Positions 30,427 through 43,685 of a stretch of DNA of 64,000 bases are shown piece by piece. The first letter of the stretch is position 1. Every line of letters starts with the position of its first letter. The stretch lies in NCBI GenBank assembly GCA_009363875.1, contig CM018695.1, forward strand, positions 21,176,755 through 21,240,754, written 5' to 3'. The notes under the pieces are model-generated. The model was not told the origin of the DNA, did no database searches, and saw only the letters and a program-made list of their open reading frames with translations. The DNA is from Mikania micrantha. Its lineage: Eukaryota > Streptophyta > Magnoliopsida > Asterales > Asteraceae. The translations under genes and the position numbers were made by a program.

Positions 30427-32717
30427 TGTGAGGCCCCGAAACCGGGCACCTCACAGAGGTTGGTTTTCATCATAACACATAGCTCTTAAACTAAAAACTT
30501 TCATAATCATGCAGCGGAAATGTAAACATAGTTGATAAACAGAAATCAATAACATGTCTGTATCAAAATCACATCGGATTGCCAAAACCACCGGATCGTA
30601 TGACTCTATGCCCGAGCTCCATGCCTCTTCTTATCATACCTTCAACCTGACATACATGCTAAATCAAGTCAGCTTACGCTGGTGAGTTCTAGTTTTCATA
30701 AAACAACATTAAACATACTTAACATATACATCATTTCATACACATAGTCCATAACCTTAGCACATAACATCCTTACATCATCATCATCATACGTTCCACT
30801 GTTACCATTCGAACAGTGGGCTTATGCCGGCACAAGGCTCCATAACCGTTGGCCTGTCCCGCCGAAGCGTTCTGCAGACCCATACCTACCCAGTAGCAAG
30901 TACTGGAGTAACCATAACCATACTTACCCCATATGAATATGGGAGCAACGTCATACTTACCCCGTAACGAGTACGGGAGCAACATCATACTTACCCCGTA
31001 ACGAGTACGGGAGCAACATCATACTTACCCCGTAACGAGTACGGGAGCAACATCATACTTACCCCGTAACGAGTATGGGAGCAACATCATACTTACCCAG
31101 TACAAATACTGGAGCAACCATACTTACCCAGTAACAAGTACTGGAGCAACCATCATTTATCATGACATGATACACTAGCACCATATCATCATTCATCATA
31201 ACATCGTATCATTATCCTAATAACATAGGATTTCTCATACAGGGTATGCTAGTATCATGTCGTCATAACATCCTAGTACCATGCACATGTCATGCTAGCC
31301 GCATGTCATCATATCATTCATCATGGCAACATAAACACATTTTGCTAGCATGTAATCATCATAACATCATACTTCCGTCATAGCGTATCTAGGATTTCAT
31401 CATAACATACATCCCTAATTATCATCATAGCATGTTATCATTCAGTTTATCATCATAACTTACTATCATGCATTCATCATTCTTAGCATACTTTCATGCA
31501 ATAATCATACTATCACCTTAACATGCATACATGGTCAGGGCATAACATCATTCATTCATTATCATCATAGGCACATATCATCATAGACATAACAATAAGC
31601 ATGTATGTCAGCCCAAAACATTAAGCATAAAATAGGGCGTCTAGAACTCACCTGACAGTAGACTCCTGTTAACCTTAGCCGAACTCCTTAGCTAGGGCCT
31701 TAAGGACCTATATCAGTTACATCATATCATCACATACCATCACATCACATACTTAGACTTAGAAATTATTCTAAGTCCTCATAGCCTACTAGTCCCCCTT
31801 TCTGAATCCAAGTTCTCGAAACTTAGCTAAGTGTTCGAAACCCTTGAAATTCGTTAAGTTCCCATGTACACGAATTGCCATGTACTCGAAACATCCCTTG
31901 TTCACGAAATGCCCTGTACACGAAATTCCATGTACACGAAATAGCCATTGTATTCGAAATACCCATGTACTCGAAATTCCATGTACACGAAATAGCCAAT
32001 GTATTCGAAATACCCATGTACTCGAAATACTCATGTACACGAAATGGCCCTGTACTCGAACTACCCATGTACTCGAAATACTCATGTATACGAAATTCTA
32101 AGTATGATTTCGAGTACCCTTAGTGTATAGCTTCGTGTACTCATCATTTCGTCATTAAACATCTCAGAAATTCATCTAAGGCCTTGGGGAGCTAGTTCTA
32201 GGTTCCTTATGTTGTTACCAACGTATTGGAACCTCAAAGTTATGAACTTTATGCATAAAGGTGTGAGCTTTATGCATAAGTTCACCCTTTGTTTAACCAT
32301 CCTAACTTTTGTATAAAAATCCAGCTTTCTATACATGAATCACTTACTTGAAGGTAGCTGATCCTCCTGGTAGAATCCCGTGCGTTTCCTACTTCGTTTG
32401 GTCGATCAAAGTTTGATTCTTGAAATTCTTGGACTTAAACTTCGTGTACTCGAGAGCAGATGAGCTTCCAGCCAAAGGTTCGCACATTTCCCAAGGCACG
32501 ACTATTTATAGACAAGGTTCCTGTATTCGAAAACCCCTGTACACGAAAATGTAGTGTACTCGAAATGTGATGTATTCGAAATCTTCATTATTTCGAGTAC
32601 ACGATTTCTAAGCCCCATCTTGGTTATTTTTTTGTCTATTTTCCCACAAGTTACTTATCCGTTACACGTACGTAGAATTCAAATAACTTGTATCTTAGAA
32701 AAATTTGGGATGTTACA
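30427..32717 (-). repeat. Element C 5' LTR (right)
   Basis: 2291 bp, same length as the partner and nearly identical. It carries the same hairpin array (30796-31144), word array (31874-32098), TATA box (32503-32510), donors (GT at 32347-32346 and 31651-31650) and CTCAC-hairpin box (30668-30686). Confidence 0.96.
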
Positions 32718-33716
32718 GATGCCATTTGGGTCATCGTTGATAGGTTAACTAAGAGTGCTCATTTCTTGCCCATCCGTGAATCCTATTCTTCCGATAAAAT
32801 GGCGGAGATATATGTGAAAGAAATAGTATCTCGGCATGGTGTGCCTGTGACTATTATTTCTGATAGAGATACTCGATTTACTTCTCGTTTTTGGAAGAAC
32901 TTTCAGGAAGAATTAGGTACAAAACTGTTGTTGAGCACAGCATATCATCCTCAAACTGATGGTCAGAGTGAAAGGACCATCCAGACTCTTGAGGATATGT
33001 TACGAGCGTGTATAATTGATTTTGGTGGTAGTTGGGATGATTATCTACCTTTAGCAGAGTTCTCGTATAACAATAGCTATCATTCCAGTATTGGGATGCC
33101 TCCTTATGAAATGCTTTATGGAAGAAAATGTCGGACTCCTGTTTGTTGGGGAGAAGTGGGACAACGAGAACTAGCACACAAAAAGGTAATTAAAGCTACG
33201 AATGATCAAATAGATCAAATTCGAGCTCATTTGAAGGCGGCACAAGACCGTCAGAAATCATATGCTGATAAACGTAGAAGGCCTATTGAATTTCAGGTCG
33301 GGGATTTGGTGTTACTAAAAGTTTCACCGTGGAAGGGTGTCATACGTTTTCGTAAACGAGGAAAGTTAAGTCCAAGATTTATTGGACCATTTAAAATCAT
33401 AGCTCGTGTGGGCAATGTTGCTTATCGTTTAGAGCTACCTGAGGAGTTGAAGCTAATCCATAACACTTTCCATGTTTCATATTTACGAAAGTGTTTAGCT
33501 GATGAATCTACATACGTTCCATTAGAGGACATTGAGGTGGATGAGAAACTTAATTATGTAGAAAAGCCGGTTGAAATTCTTGATCATAAAGTAAAGCTGC
33601 TTCGTTACAAAACCATTGATCAAGTAAAAGTAAGGTGGAAGCATAGGAAAGGGTCAGAATATACTTGGGAATCAGCGGAGGAGATGAAGAAATTATACCC
33701 TTACCTTTTTGCTTAA
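32718..33716 (+). pseudogene. gag-pol: Element A gag-pol, 3' part: integrase core and chromodomain
   Basis: It continues A's integrase after element C: WVIVDRLTKSAHF, ISDRDTRF and GQSERTIQTLE give the D, D and E of the core. RCRTPVCW, the GPF motif, and a chromodomain-like end (WKHRKGSEYTWE...YPYLF) follow. It ends in TAA at 33714-33716. Together with 19666-23198, counting the duplicated GATGC once, the frame is 4527 nt (1509 codons with stop), free of stops. An upstream in-frame ATG in C's LTR (32688) is not a real start. Confidence 0.94.
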
Positions 33717-33721
33717 TGTAA

Positions 33722-33760
33722 GGGTTTCGGGGACGAAACCTTAAATACGGAGGGTGGATT
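33722..33760 (+). promoter_or_regulatory. Element A polypurine tract and adjacent hairpin
   Basis: Five nt after the pol stop, GGTTTCG (33723-33729) pairs with CGAAACC (33734-33740) around GGGA. The polypurine stretch ACGGAGGGTGGA (33747-33758) precedes the LTR start at 33761. Confidence 0.87.
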
Positions 33761-33812
33761 TGTAACATCTTAATTATATAATTATAAATTGGTGGAAAAA
33801 AAAATGGCAAAG

Positions 33813-33851
<39 letters not shown>

Positions 33852-35852
33852 ATCATATATAAAAATATATATGTGTAAACGTGGATTCAAAAAAAAAAAA
33901 ATCAAATAAAAGAAAAATATATATATACACGTATGTAATGGAATGTTGGGGTGAATTCTAGAAAAAAAAAATAGATATAATAATAAAATAAAACATATAT
34001 ATTATGAGGTGCACATCTGAGTCGGCAAAAACGAAAAGAAGGCAAAAAATAAAAATAAAAAGAAGTGGTCGAAGGTAGAAGGCAAAACCATTGAGGAGCT
34101 CACGCACGACGAGCAAGAACGAAGCAGAAGTCGAGCAACAATCCATGATTCCGAGCTTAGATTGTGAGACTAGGCCGTGAACCATTTGAGGTAATCACGT
34201 TTTCTCATCTTTTAATCTCCATATAAGGATGTGATGTGGATTATGAACTAGGGTTTTAGAAACGTGAAATTGGGTTGAGTTTTGAGTAGTTGTGGGATCC
34301 TAAACTTGTGTATAATCGTTTTGGTTTGTTTTAAACATTCCACATGGATCATGATTTTGGAAAAGGAACCCAAGTTAGGGTTCATAAGAGTGAGATGAGA
34401 AAAATGACTCGTTTGGAGTGATTAAGAAAAATATGATTTTTGTTGTCTAAATCTGAAAATACGTGTAGAGATGAAATTGAGATGTTGTAGTGGTCTAAAA
34501 CTCATATGATGAGATTAATATGAGTTTAACCTAAACGGGTCAAATGGGTTAATTTGATCAAATTAGTATAAATATTATCCTAGAAAGATTGAAACCTGAA
34601 GGTTGGATGAAAGGTGATCAGTATGAGAAATCATACAAAAATATGATAAATATGTTAAACAAATTCAAACGGGTAGAATATATATAGTATGTGAAATATA
34701 TATATACACACACATATATGTGCGTATATATATATTCATGCAAATGTTTATATAAACATTTCGAACAGAAGGTTGAACGGATATATAAATATATTGACCC
34801 ATTAGAGTTTAACAGGAAAACAAGATTCCAATCGAAAGAATAATCAAGTAGGATCATCTGCAGATAGAGGTAAGTAATCTAACCGGATTACTATATGAGA
34901 AATGATGTAAACATGATTTGATGCAGAGTCATATGAATTTATGGTGGGTTAGAGTTATGTTGGTTTTACCAATAATGAATAAACAAGATAAATGTATACA
35001 TATAGTAGAATACACGTGGTATGTATATATGGTGGATTCATAGTAGTTTATAAATTATATAATGGTTCAATAGAGGTACACCTCTAATATGGTAGTGGAA
35101 ATTTATTTCCTTATAGTGGCAAAATGTAAGGTTTATACCTTCATTATAGTGGAAAACTGTAAGATGTATATTTTACTTGTGGTGGTAGTAATCCTATTAT
35201 AAGGTGGATGGTGGATGGTGAACTCTGACTAAGGTCAGTTTAAATAAAATGGTGGGTGGTGATTACTATCCTTTTGTACAAATATGGTGGTTATGTAAGA
35301 GATGATTTCTCTTACTATATGGTGGATGGTGGACTCTGACTAATGTCAGTTTAAATAAAATGGTGGCAAGTATTAATTAACGTGGGTGGTGACAACTGTT
35401 ATTTTGTACAAATATGGTGACATTGATTACTTACTTAGCGTTTTGCTAATTTAAAATCGTTGGGTGATAATTGTAGGTAAAGCTCCAATGCAATAAGGAA
35501 CGGAACAAGTCTCGGATCGGTTGTTTAATATGTCGTATGACCCATTGCTAAATGGTTTTGGTGAAACTTGAACTTTATAATAAGTGTGGTATCGTTTTGG
35601 GTTTCTGTTGATAAATAAGCTATAATGAGTCGGAGGTTTCTATAATGTTATTGTCAAATAGTACTAGTTACAATAACATGAATTAGTGATGGTGGTAATA
35701 GTTTGTTATTGTGTAAAGTGTTGATTTTGAACAGGTTTATTTCGTAAGGAAATAGATGTTTTAAAATGGGTCATGGCGAAAATTTGAAAAATCTGGGACC
35801 ATAATATCCGTGATTGTTTTAAATAAAACAATATAAAAAGTTGGGTGTTACA
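33761..35852 (+). repeat. Element A 3' LTR
   Basis: 2092 bp, TGTAACATCT to GTGTTACA, uninterrupted. It is the reference for recognising the B insertion in the 5' LTR. It contains the donor (GT at 34870-34871) and the hairpin array (35071-35349). The right duplication GGTGG is at 35853-35857. Confidence 0.95.
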
Positions 35853-35857
35853 GGTGG

Positions 35858-36109
35858 GGAAGGGTATAGGGGCAAACCTAGGTTGACATGGGATGAGCAT
35901 ATTAATCAGGATTGTTAGAACTGCACCTGTTTAAGGACATGATCAATGATATGGGTTCATGAAATGTAGGATAAAAGCGAGAAAATCTTAGATTGGTTAG
36001 GATATATATGATTGGTTTTGCTTGTTTGTGTATGTTTATGCTTGTACTATGCTTGTTTCTTTTTAGATAAGTTTTCTCTAAAAAACATTTAATAATAATA
36101 ACATATGTG

Positions 36110-36140
<31 letters not shown>

Positions 36141-36291
36141 TAAAATTTTTTTGAAAATTTTTTGAGTCGGGGGTCTCTCACGAAGCAGCCTCTCTACCAT
36201 ATTAAGGTAGGGGTAAGGTATGTCTTCATCTCCCCCCAACCCCACAAAGTGGGATTACACTGGGTACGTGTTGTTGTTGTTGATGATGATG
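35858..36291 (+). pseudogene. RTE-like LINE remnant, 3' part and tail
   Basis: After element A the frame continues R-G-K-P-R-L-T-W-D-E-H-I-N-Q-D, the conserved end of the plant RTE-type pol, then stops. The 3' untranslated region ends with the motif shared by plant RTE LINEs and Au-type SINEs: GGTCTCTCACG...GCAGCCTCTCTACC, GGGATTACACTGGGTACG. A TTG repeat (36267-36280) running into GATGATGATG forms the tail. A TG/TA microsatellite lies at 36101-36140. Confidence 0.85.
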
Positions 36292-36295
36292 ATGT

Positions 36296-36475
36296 TTAAT
36301 TGAGAACCATTGTTACTTACTAACGAAAAGAACCATTTCTAGCCACAAGTTTAAAGGGTATAATAGTAACTTCTCCTACTTTTAAGAAAAAAGTATTTTA
36401 CACCCCTTAAATCATGTGGCTATAAATATGGTTTTTTAGTTGTTTACAACTTTTTGGTACTTATTAGAATGAATC
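36296..36475. mobile_element. Small MITE-like inverted repeat
   Basis: The left arm (AACGAAAAGAACCATTTCTAGCCAC) and the inverted right arm (near 36413-36470, GTGGCTATAAATATGGTTTTTTAG) are partial reverse complements around an AT-rich centre. It is non-coding. Ends and duplication are not resolved. Confidence 0.5.
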
Positions 36476-36484
36476 CCTTTATAT

Positions 36485-36634
36485 ATATAAGATTTGCATC
36501 ATATAATAACCCCTCTTAAAGATTAACCTAAATAACCCCACCAAGATGAAGTCAAATATTGGATTTTTTTAACATCATTGTAATACATTTAGAACGCATT
36601 CTTGTTTCATGAGTTTGCGTAAATTCATCTATCA
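36485..36634. mobile_element. Fold-back MITE, left half (split by element D)
   Basis: AACCTAAATAACCCC...AACATCATTGTAATACATTTAGAAC...GAGTTTGCGTAAATTC appears inverted at 47745-47862, the right half. It is related to the MITE at 1756-2120. TATCA at 36630-36634 is D's left target duplication. Confidence 0.75.
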
Positions 36635-38744
36635 CACTCCCACCTATTGTCACCTGATGATGATGTCACTGATCACACTAAGAAGGTTGCGGGGAAGCAT
36701 AGTAGTGATATCTCAGAGATGGGGTGTAACTTACTTAAACCGGTATCACAACACACAAGATTAACTTAAAAACAATACATTACAAGGATAATAGCAACAT
36801 TACAAACCACAAGTTACCGTTGCAAACTTAAACACATTAGACATATTGAGTTACTTAATTACAAGTGCCTGCTAGTGCGGTTCTCACCTATTGTTACTGT
36901 CTACCTGCATAAGTTTGTAAATTTGAAAAGTCAGCACAAAGCTGGTGAGTTCGTAATAAATGATCCAATGCAATATGATACGATAAGAAAGTTACTGATA
37001 CACCTTACTAAAGATAACCATGGGACCCATATCTAGTTTCTTTCGGACTGATACGTTCTGATAAAATACTACATGTCGGTAAATATCTTGGTGCCTCATT
37101 CTTAATGTCTATCACATACATTAAGCTTATATTGGAAACATCTAACAAAACAATCACACCATGGGAGATGCAATCCTCCAAGCAAATGGTTGTCAGCCGA
37201 TAGTACTATCATTGTTCACTGTTCGGCTGCACATGGGTTCACTAGATACGGTTTGATATATGAGGACTTTTTGATATTATGATAGAAGTACACATGAAAT
37301 CCCATGAAATCCAATGAAATCACACAGATAACAGTGAATCATATCATATGTTTAAGAAAGGTTTCACAATGATATCCCGATGTTTATAAAATATTAAAAA
37401 GAAAAGGGGTTGTACGAAACTTACCTAAAGTATTGAAGACACTATTAACACGTAGACTTGTGTTTATAGTCCAGTTCTACATTAATTAAGATGTTATGAT
37501 TTATTTTTGTTTTGATTTGCTTATTAGACCTTCCTTAACGTTCATTGTCAAGGACATTGCAATTCAAGTCATCAAACTGATATTAGATTCTTAATCAGTT
37601 TTTTTAACTGAATATCATACAACGTATGATAAAATGAAAACCTATAATGATTTAGGTTCCTGTTAAAGAGTTGATGACTCATTGGATTAGTTAGAATGTC
37701 CTCGGATTAACCAGATAGGTTTTGTTGTAGATTATATCACTGAAACAGTTTCTCGATGTATTTCAGGTTTAGGAATAGTCAATCCTTGTTATTGATCATT
37801 TAGGTATAATGAAACATAAGAATATCACATTGGAATAGATTTAATAACCATAATCAATATACTAATCTGACTATTAATATAAACATCAAATCATTATTCC
37901 AATGATTATCGTAAGGCCTGACATTAGCTCAAAACACTTGGATTTGATCTAGCATTTCAAGGAATGATCAAGACAACCACAACCATTGTTATAATCAAAT
38001 GTTTAAAAAATTATGATCTATGATATGGTTTCATGATAATCGGACATTATTACGGATCAAATCAAGTATTTCACAGTTAACATATCGAGTTCTTCGTTTC
38101 TAACTATTCCTAGCCATCATTTAGGCAATAATCAACAAGAATAACCATTGCATTACGTTCAAAAACTATATCTAATCCGTACATTATCAAACTTGTAGGA
38201 GAAGACAAATCGTTACCCGTTCGAGAGGATTTTCGGTTGCAAAACAGTGATCAGGTGTTGTAAAGATGATCCCTAGCTTGCTTATGATGAGTTTACAGCA
38301 TGATCTCACTGATTTGGGGCTTCAAATTTGTTCTGATCGAGTTGTGGGTGTGTAAGTTCGAGAGAAGTAAACTTAGAAAAGTTTTTGCATGCAATCTGAT
38401 GTTTCTAGCTGATCTATTCTAACCGCCCTATCTTCGCGTACCGCCAAGACACCTCAAAAGGGCTTGGCGTACCGCGAAGAAATCCAGAAAATTTTAGATA
38501 TTTTGGATTCATCGTGTACCGTCAAGGGGAAACTGAATAGCCTTGCGTACCGCGAAGAATTCCGGAGTAATATATCTTCGAATTTTTCTTGTTTTTATGA
38601 TTCCGGAGAATTGGAAACTCCGTTTTTCACACGGTTTTCACCCACGTTCTCGATTTCTCCCGTATTTACAAATTGTTACAATTTCAATCGTATTATTAAC
38701 GTAGATCTCAAACAAAATGACGTGAGCTTTCGACGTAATTGTCA
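36635..38744 (-). repeat. Element D 3' LTR (left)
   Basis: 2110 bp. It contains the CTCAC-hairpin box (36930-36949), a 7-bp stem CAGCCGA/TCGGCTG (about 37195-37230), a splice-donor-like TAG|GTAAGTTT (- strand, GT at 37424-37423), and repeated CGTACCGCCAAG/GCGTACCGCGAAG words at 38436-38560. Confidence 0.85.
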
Positions 38745-38782
38745 CGGTCTCCTCCTATTAAAGAAATTTCGTCTCGAAATTT
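38745..38782 (-). promoter_or_regulatory. Element D polypurine tract and adjacent hairpin
   Basis: - strand TAGGAGGAGACC then LTR. The hairpin AAATTTCG/CGAAATTT with loop AGA lies at 38782-38764, in the same place as in A, B and C although this copy is old. Confidence 0.8.
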
Positions 38783-41700
38783 GATGAAGATTTATCTCGT
38801 GACTATCGTTTATGAAAACAAGCGAGGATATTTGATGAAGACTTATCCATGTGTATTCAGGTTCACGCTTAGAATTACATCTAACTTTAACGATAGGAAT
38901 GTGACTTCGCTTTAGCACCTTGACTTCTCGATCCATTACCTCTAGTGGTTCTTTAGTGAACTGGAGTTTATCATCAATATGAATTTCTTCAAGAGGTACG
39001 ATCAATGATTCACCTGTGAGGCACTTTTTCATATTTGACACATGAAAGATATCTTGAATGTTACCAAGTTCTAGAGGTAATTCAATTCTATAGGCTACCG
39101 TTCCAATTCATTCTAGAATTTTGAATGGTCCTACAAATCTTGGCGAGAGTTTACCTCTCTTTCCAAATCTGAAGATGCCTTTCCATGGTGATACTTTCAA
39201 CATGACTAGATCAGCTATTTGGAATTCTAGGGGTCTCCGATGGTTATCAGTATCTTTTGACGATTGCATGTAGCCTTGATTTGTTCTTGAATAAGTGTGA
39301 TCGTATCTTTAGTTTCTTGTATAAATTATGGGGCAATGATCTTACTTTCACCTACCTATAGCCTACAGATAGGATATCGACATTTACGTCTATACAGTGC
39401 TTCAGATGGAGGGCATTAAATGCTAGTATGGTAGTTGTTATTGTATGAGAATTCTACAAGTGGAAAATGAATATCCCAGCTACCTCCGAAATCTATCACA
39501 CAGCGTCTAAGCATATCTTCTAAGGTTTGATTTGTACGTTCTGTTTGCCCATACGTTTGTGGATGGTAAGTTATGCTCATATTGATTTGTGTGCCCAAAG
39601 CATTTTGGAGAGTTTTCCAAAATCGTGACATAAATCGACTATCTCTATCAGAAATGATTGAGATTGGTACTCCATGTTGGGATACAATTTCATTCACATA
39701 GATTTTAGCCTGTCGATCCATGGAATAATCTTCTAGGATTGGTAGGAAGTGCACATATTTCGTAAGGCGATCAACTATAACCCATATAGAATCGTGATTG
39801 TGTGATGTTCTGGGTAGTTTGGTAATGAAATCCAGAAAGATCTGATCCCATTTCCACGTAGGAATCTCTGTTTGTTATAATAACCCAGAAGTTCGTTGAT
39901 GTTCCACCTTAACTTTAAGACACGTTAAACATCTATCCACGTATTCTGCTATATGTTTCTTCATCCCAGGCCACCAATAAAAGTCCCTAAGGTATTTATA
40001 CATTTTAATGGCACCTGGGTTAATTGAATACCTGAATTTGTGTGCTTCATCCAATATGATTGATCTAAAGTTGTCGAACAGAGGAACCCATATTTGGCTT
40101 TTGAAATATAGCACTCCTTCGGTTTTGGTTCCTAGCTGCTTTTGTAATTCTCTTAGCTCCTCAGCTAGGTAGTTTGTTACTTGTAAGCCTTTTTGTTGAG
40201 CCTCTCTAATTTGAGGAATTAGACTGGTTTGAATAGTCAATCCTAACGCTCTCACACGTAAAGGGTTGACTCATTCCTTGCGACTCAAGGCATCAGCTAC
40301 GACATTCTCTTTACCTGGGTGATAAAAAATTTCATAGTCATAGTCATTTAGGAGTTCTACCCATTGCCTTTGTTTCATGTTCAACATCTTTTGATCTAGA
40401 ATGAGTTGGAGGCTTTTGTAATCAGTGTATACAATTCACTTTGTTCCGTAGAGATAGTGTCTCCAAATCTGAAGTGCATATACTACTGCACCAAGCTCTA
40501 GATCATGAGTGGTATAATTCTTCTCGTAGATTTTAAAATGTCGAGAAGCATAAGCAATTACCTTGTCTTTCTGCATTAACACACACCTGAGGCCCTGACG
40601 GGAAGCATCAGCAATATACCGTGAAGTTTTCTGTACCTTTCGGTAATGCAAGTATAGGCGCGTTGCAGAGTTTGTGTTTCAACAGTTGGAATGCCTTCTC
40701 CTGTTGAGGACCCCATTTAAACTTTTGACTTTTCTAAGTCAACGTTGTCAGTGGCAAGGCTATTTTTTAAAAATTCTTAATGAATCGCCGGTAATAACCT
40801 GCCAGTCCTAGGAATTGACGAATTTCAGTTGGGGTTTGAGGTGTTTCCCATTGTTTTACAGCTCTAATTTTACTAAGATCCACTTGTATACCATTTTCAT
40901 TTACTATGTGTCCAAGAAATTGAACTTCCTGTAACCAAAATTCACACATGGAAAATTTGGCATATAGCTTTTCACATGCTAAAAGTTCCAAAATTACTTT
41001 CAAGTGTTGAGCATGTTCTTGTTGTTGGTTTCGGGAGTAAATGAGAATGTAATCAATAAATACAATCACATACATATCCAATTAAGGTCTACATACTCGA
41101 TTCATCATATCCATGAAAACGACAGGTGCATTTATTAATCCAAATGGCATTACTAAAAACTCATAATGCCGGTATCGGGTTCTAAAAGGTGTTTTAGGAA
41201 TGTCGTCATCATGAATTCTTAACTGATGATATCCGGACCTTAAATCAAATTTTGATAAATAGATAGCACCTTGCAATTGATCGTATAGATCATCGATACG
41301 AGGTAATAGATAACGATTCTTGATTATTAATTTATTGAGTTCTCTGTAGTCGATACACATCCTTAATGAACCACCTTTATTTTTCACAAAAGGAATTAGT
41401 GTTCTCCAAGGTGAGAAACTAGGTCTAATAAAACTTTTGTCTAACAGTTTCTGTAATTGACCTGAAAGCTCTTGCATCTCCGAGGGTGCTAAACTATAAG
41501 GAGATTTACCATCAAGTGTTGCACCTGGAATTAAGTCAATACTAAATTCAACTTGTCTCACTGGGGTAATCCTGATATATGATCAGGAAAAACTTCAGGG
41601 AAATCCCTGACTATAGGATTATCTTCGATACGTTTCTGTGGAGAATTGTTCTTAGTTACAGGTGTTAGGAAGGCCTGAGAATATTTCCTTAAGCATTTCT

Positions 41701-43447
41701 GAGCTTGCATACATGATATGAAACCAATTTTCCTACCGGGTTGTTTACCTTGAACTATCAGTGTATTACCCTTAGGTAATGGAATACGAATCACCTTGCT
41801 TTGACACACGACTTCCGCTTGTTTATCCGAAAGCTAATCCATGCTGACATCGACATCAAAAGCTTTCAAGTTCAATAGGAAGTAGATTGATATTGAAAAG
41901 GTGATCATTCAGATTCAAGGAACATCCTTGAATAACATTGTTAGCATTGATCAACTTGTCATTAGCAAGTTCAATGACATAGGGATGTTCTAGATTTACA
42001 TCAGGCAATACAAGTAATGATGCAAATTTAGGAGAGATAAAACTCTTATATGCCAGGATATCAAACAAAATTGATGCAAATAGATTATTTAGAAGGAATG
42101 TACCGGTGACAATATTTACATCATTCCCATATTCTGTTGCACCAATATGGAAAGCTCTCCCCTAGCTTCATTCCTGGGATTGGTGTTGTTGTTGTTGGGA
42201 CAGTTTCTCATGAAATGGTCAGGGCTTCCACACTTGAAGCATGACCTGTTTGGTTGAGTGGGTTGTCGTGGTGCTTGATTTGGTTGACGAGCAGTCGGGC
42301 AGGAAAGTTACAGTACTTTGAATAGTGTCCGAGTCGATTACATTTCATACAAACCGAACATGGTCTGTTGTTATTAAAAGAAAACTTGTTTCACTTGGTT
42401 TCCTATCCACTATAAGATTTCCTTTAAGGAAGATTCGCACCATAGTTCTTGACTATTGGTTTACTCTAGCTAGTCTCAACCAGAGATTTGGTTTTGCCTT
42501 TCCCAACCCATTTTCTTTTGATACCCTTCGTGTTGCTAGGGGTACCGAGATCACTATGGCTCACATCCGCTTCTGTTTTTGTTGAAAACGTACCGCTTCT
42601 TACTGCCACATCAGTAATCTTGGTAGTAAACAAGATTGTACATTTCATTGTGGTTGGTTCAGTCACGGTCACCATTCCCCGAATCTGGGAACCGGACCTT
42701 TGATGTAATTCTCAATCAATGCTGCTTCCATAGGAAACATGTTGGGAAGCAAGCAAGTAAGTTCATGAAACCGATCGGTGTATGCTAAACAGTTAGCACC
42801 GATCATAGAATGATTCCAGAATTCCTCCTGTAGTTTCTGGATTTAAGTGAATGGGCGGTACTATGAAATAATCAGAGTTTTAAAATCATTCCAGCCCATA
42901 GCATCAACTATAGCTGAACCCAACGTTTTCTCTTGGGTATTCCACCAGGTTAAAGCTGAGTCCTTTAAAGAACAAGCAACATAAGACACTTTATGCTCTA
43001 CCAAACACTAGCTAATTTAAGTTTTGTTTCCATTTCCTTGATCCACTTTAAACATCACGCTACTCCTTCCTTGCCAGTAAAAGTAGGAGGGTTGTAGGAA
43101 GCAAAGTACTTGTAAGTACATCCATGCTGTGGTGGATCAGGAACAGTTGTTGTTGTACTTGTGGTATGATGTGTTTCTCCGTGTCCACCAATACCATTGT
43201 GTTCAGTATGGTTTCCACCAGAGCCAAAAGTGATGTTTTGTTGATGTTGTGTTAATATTCCCGATACTACAGTAGATAGCTGTTCTTTCACTATTTGTGC
43301 TACTACTGCTTCTTACAGTTCTGCAAGTGGAACTTGTGTTTTTGGGTTAACAGGTGGAACCGTGTTCGTTTCTGGGTTAACACGTGGAACTTGATTTGTT
43401 TCGGAGTTAGCAATGCTTTTAGCAGGTCGACCTCTTTTTGGAGCCAT
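38783..43447 (-). pseudogene. Element D gag-pol, heavily decayed
   Basis: The start MAPKRGRPAKSIAN (ATG 43447-43445, 4 nt after a GATCAG acceptor) carries an AT-hook-like KRGRPAK. Fragments in several frames then follow: gag (43291-43055, 42675-42466), protease with LFDILAY in place of LFDTGAD, and RT (41561-41082 and 41081-40767) with FIDYIL in place of FIDDIL. RNase H (40651-40436), the integrase zinc finger (40255-39875), the integrase core (39754-39416) and the chromodomain end (39041-38783) complete it. Many stops and frameshifts, and lost protease and RT catalytic residues, make it dead. Confidence 0.92.
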
Positions 43448-43685
43448 TTTTCTGATCACATGCAGAAAAACTCAGGTCAGTTTAAGAGCATTCAAATATA
43501 TCCCTTTCAGTCACATAAGTTCAACTGTATTCAGCTATACAGAAAAATCATGTTGATATGTGATTATAAGAATGTTGTATAACTACATGATATTATCAAG
43601 ATATGTTTGTAGTTATAGTTACTTATGTTATCTCAAAAACATGTTATAGTATCACATAGCACATGACATTGTGACACCGATACCG

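Larger units (their letters stand above)
23199..32717 (-). mobile_element. Element C: complete Tekay-type chromovirus, apparently intact
   Basis: 9519 bp on the - strand, LTRs 23199-25489 and 30427-32717 (each 2291 bp), duplication GATGC, iMet primer site at 30412-30423, one gag-pol frame of 1519 codons, and polypurine tract at 25490-25501. The one LTR difference I found is C to T in a hairpin unit (31073 region). Everything needed for an autonomous element is visible, so this is probably the youngest insertion in the window. Confidence 0.97.
5080..35852 (+). mobile_element. Element A: Tekay-type Ty3/gypsy chromovirus, interrupted by elements B and C
   Basis: This is an LTR retrotransposon on the + strand with 5-bp duplication GGTGG. 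Its parts are the 5' LTR (5080-7023 plus 19030-19172), iMet primer-binding site, gag-pol (19666-23198 plus 32723-33716), polypurine tract and 3' LTR (33761-35852). B (12.0 kb) sits in the 5' LTR and C (9.5 kb) in the integrase. Without them A would be about 9.2 kb. The two LTRs differ by only a few positions that I could find, including two extra AAAT units in the 3' LTR. The integrase C-terminus carries the chromodomain-like segment of the Tekay/Del lineage. Confidence 0.95.

Noticed and set aside
32688..33716. Separate 342-codon integrase gene starting in C's LTR
   Set aside because: The start lies in element C, before the duplicated GATGC. It is the interrupted 3' part of A's gag-pol.
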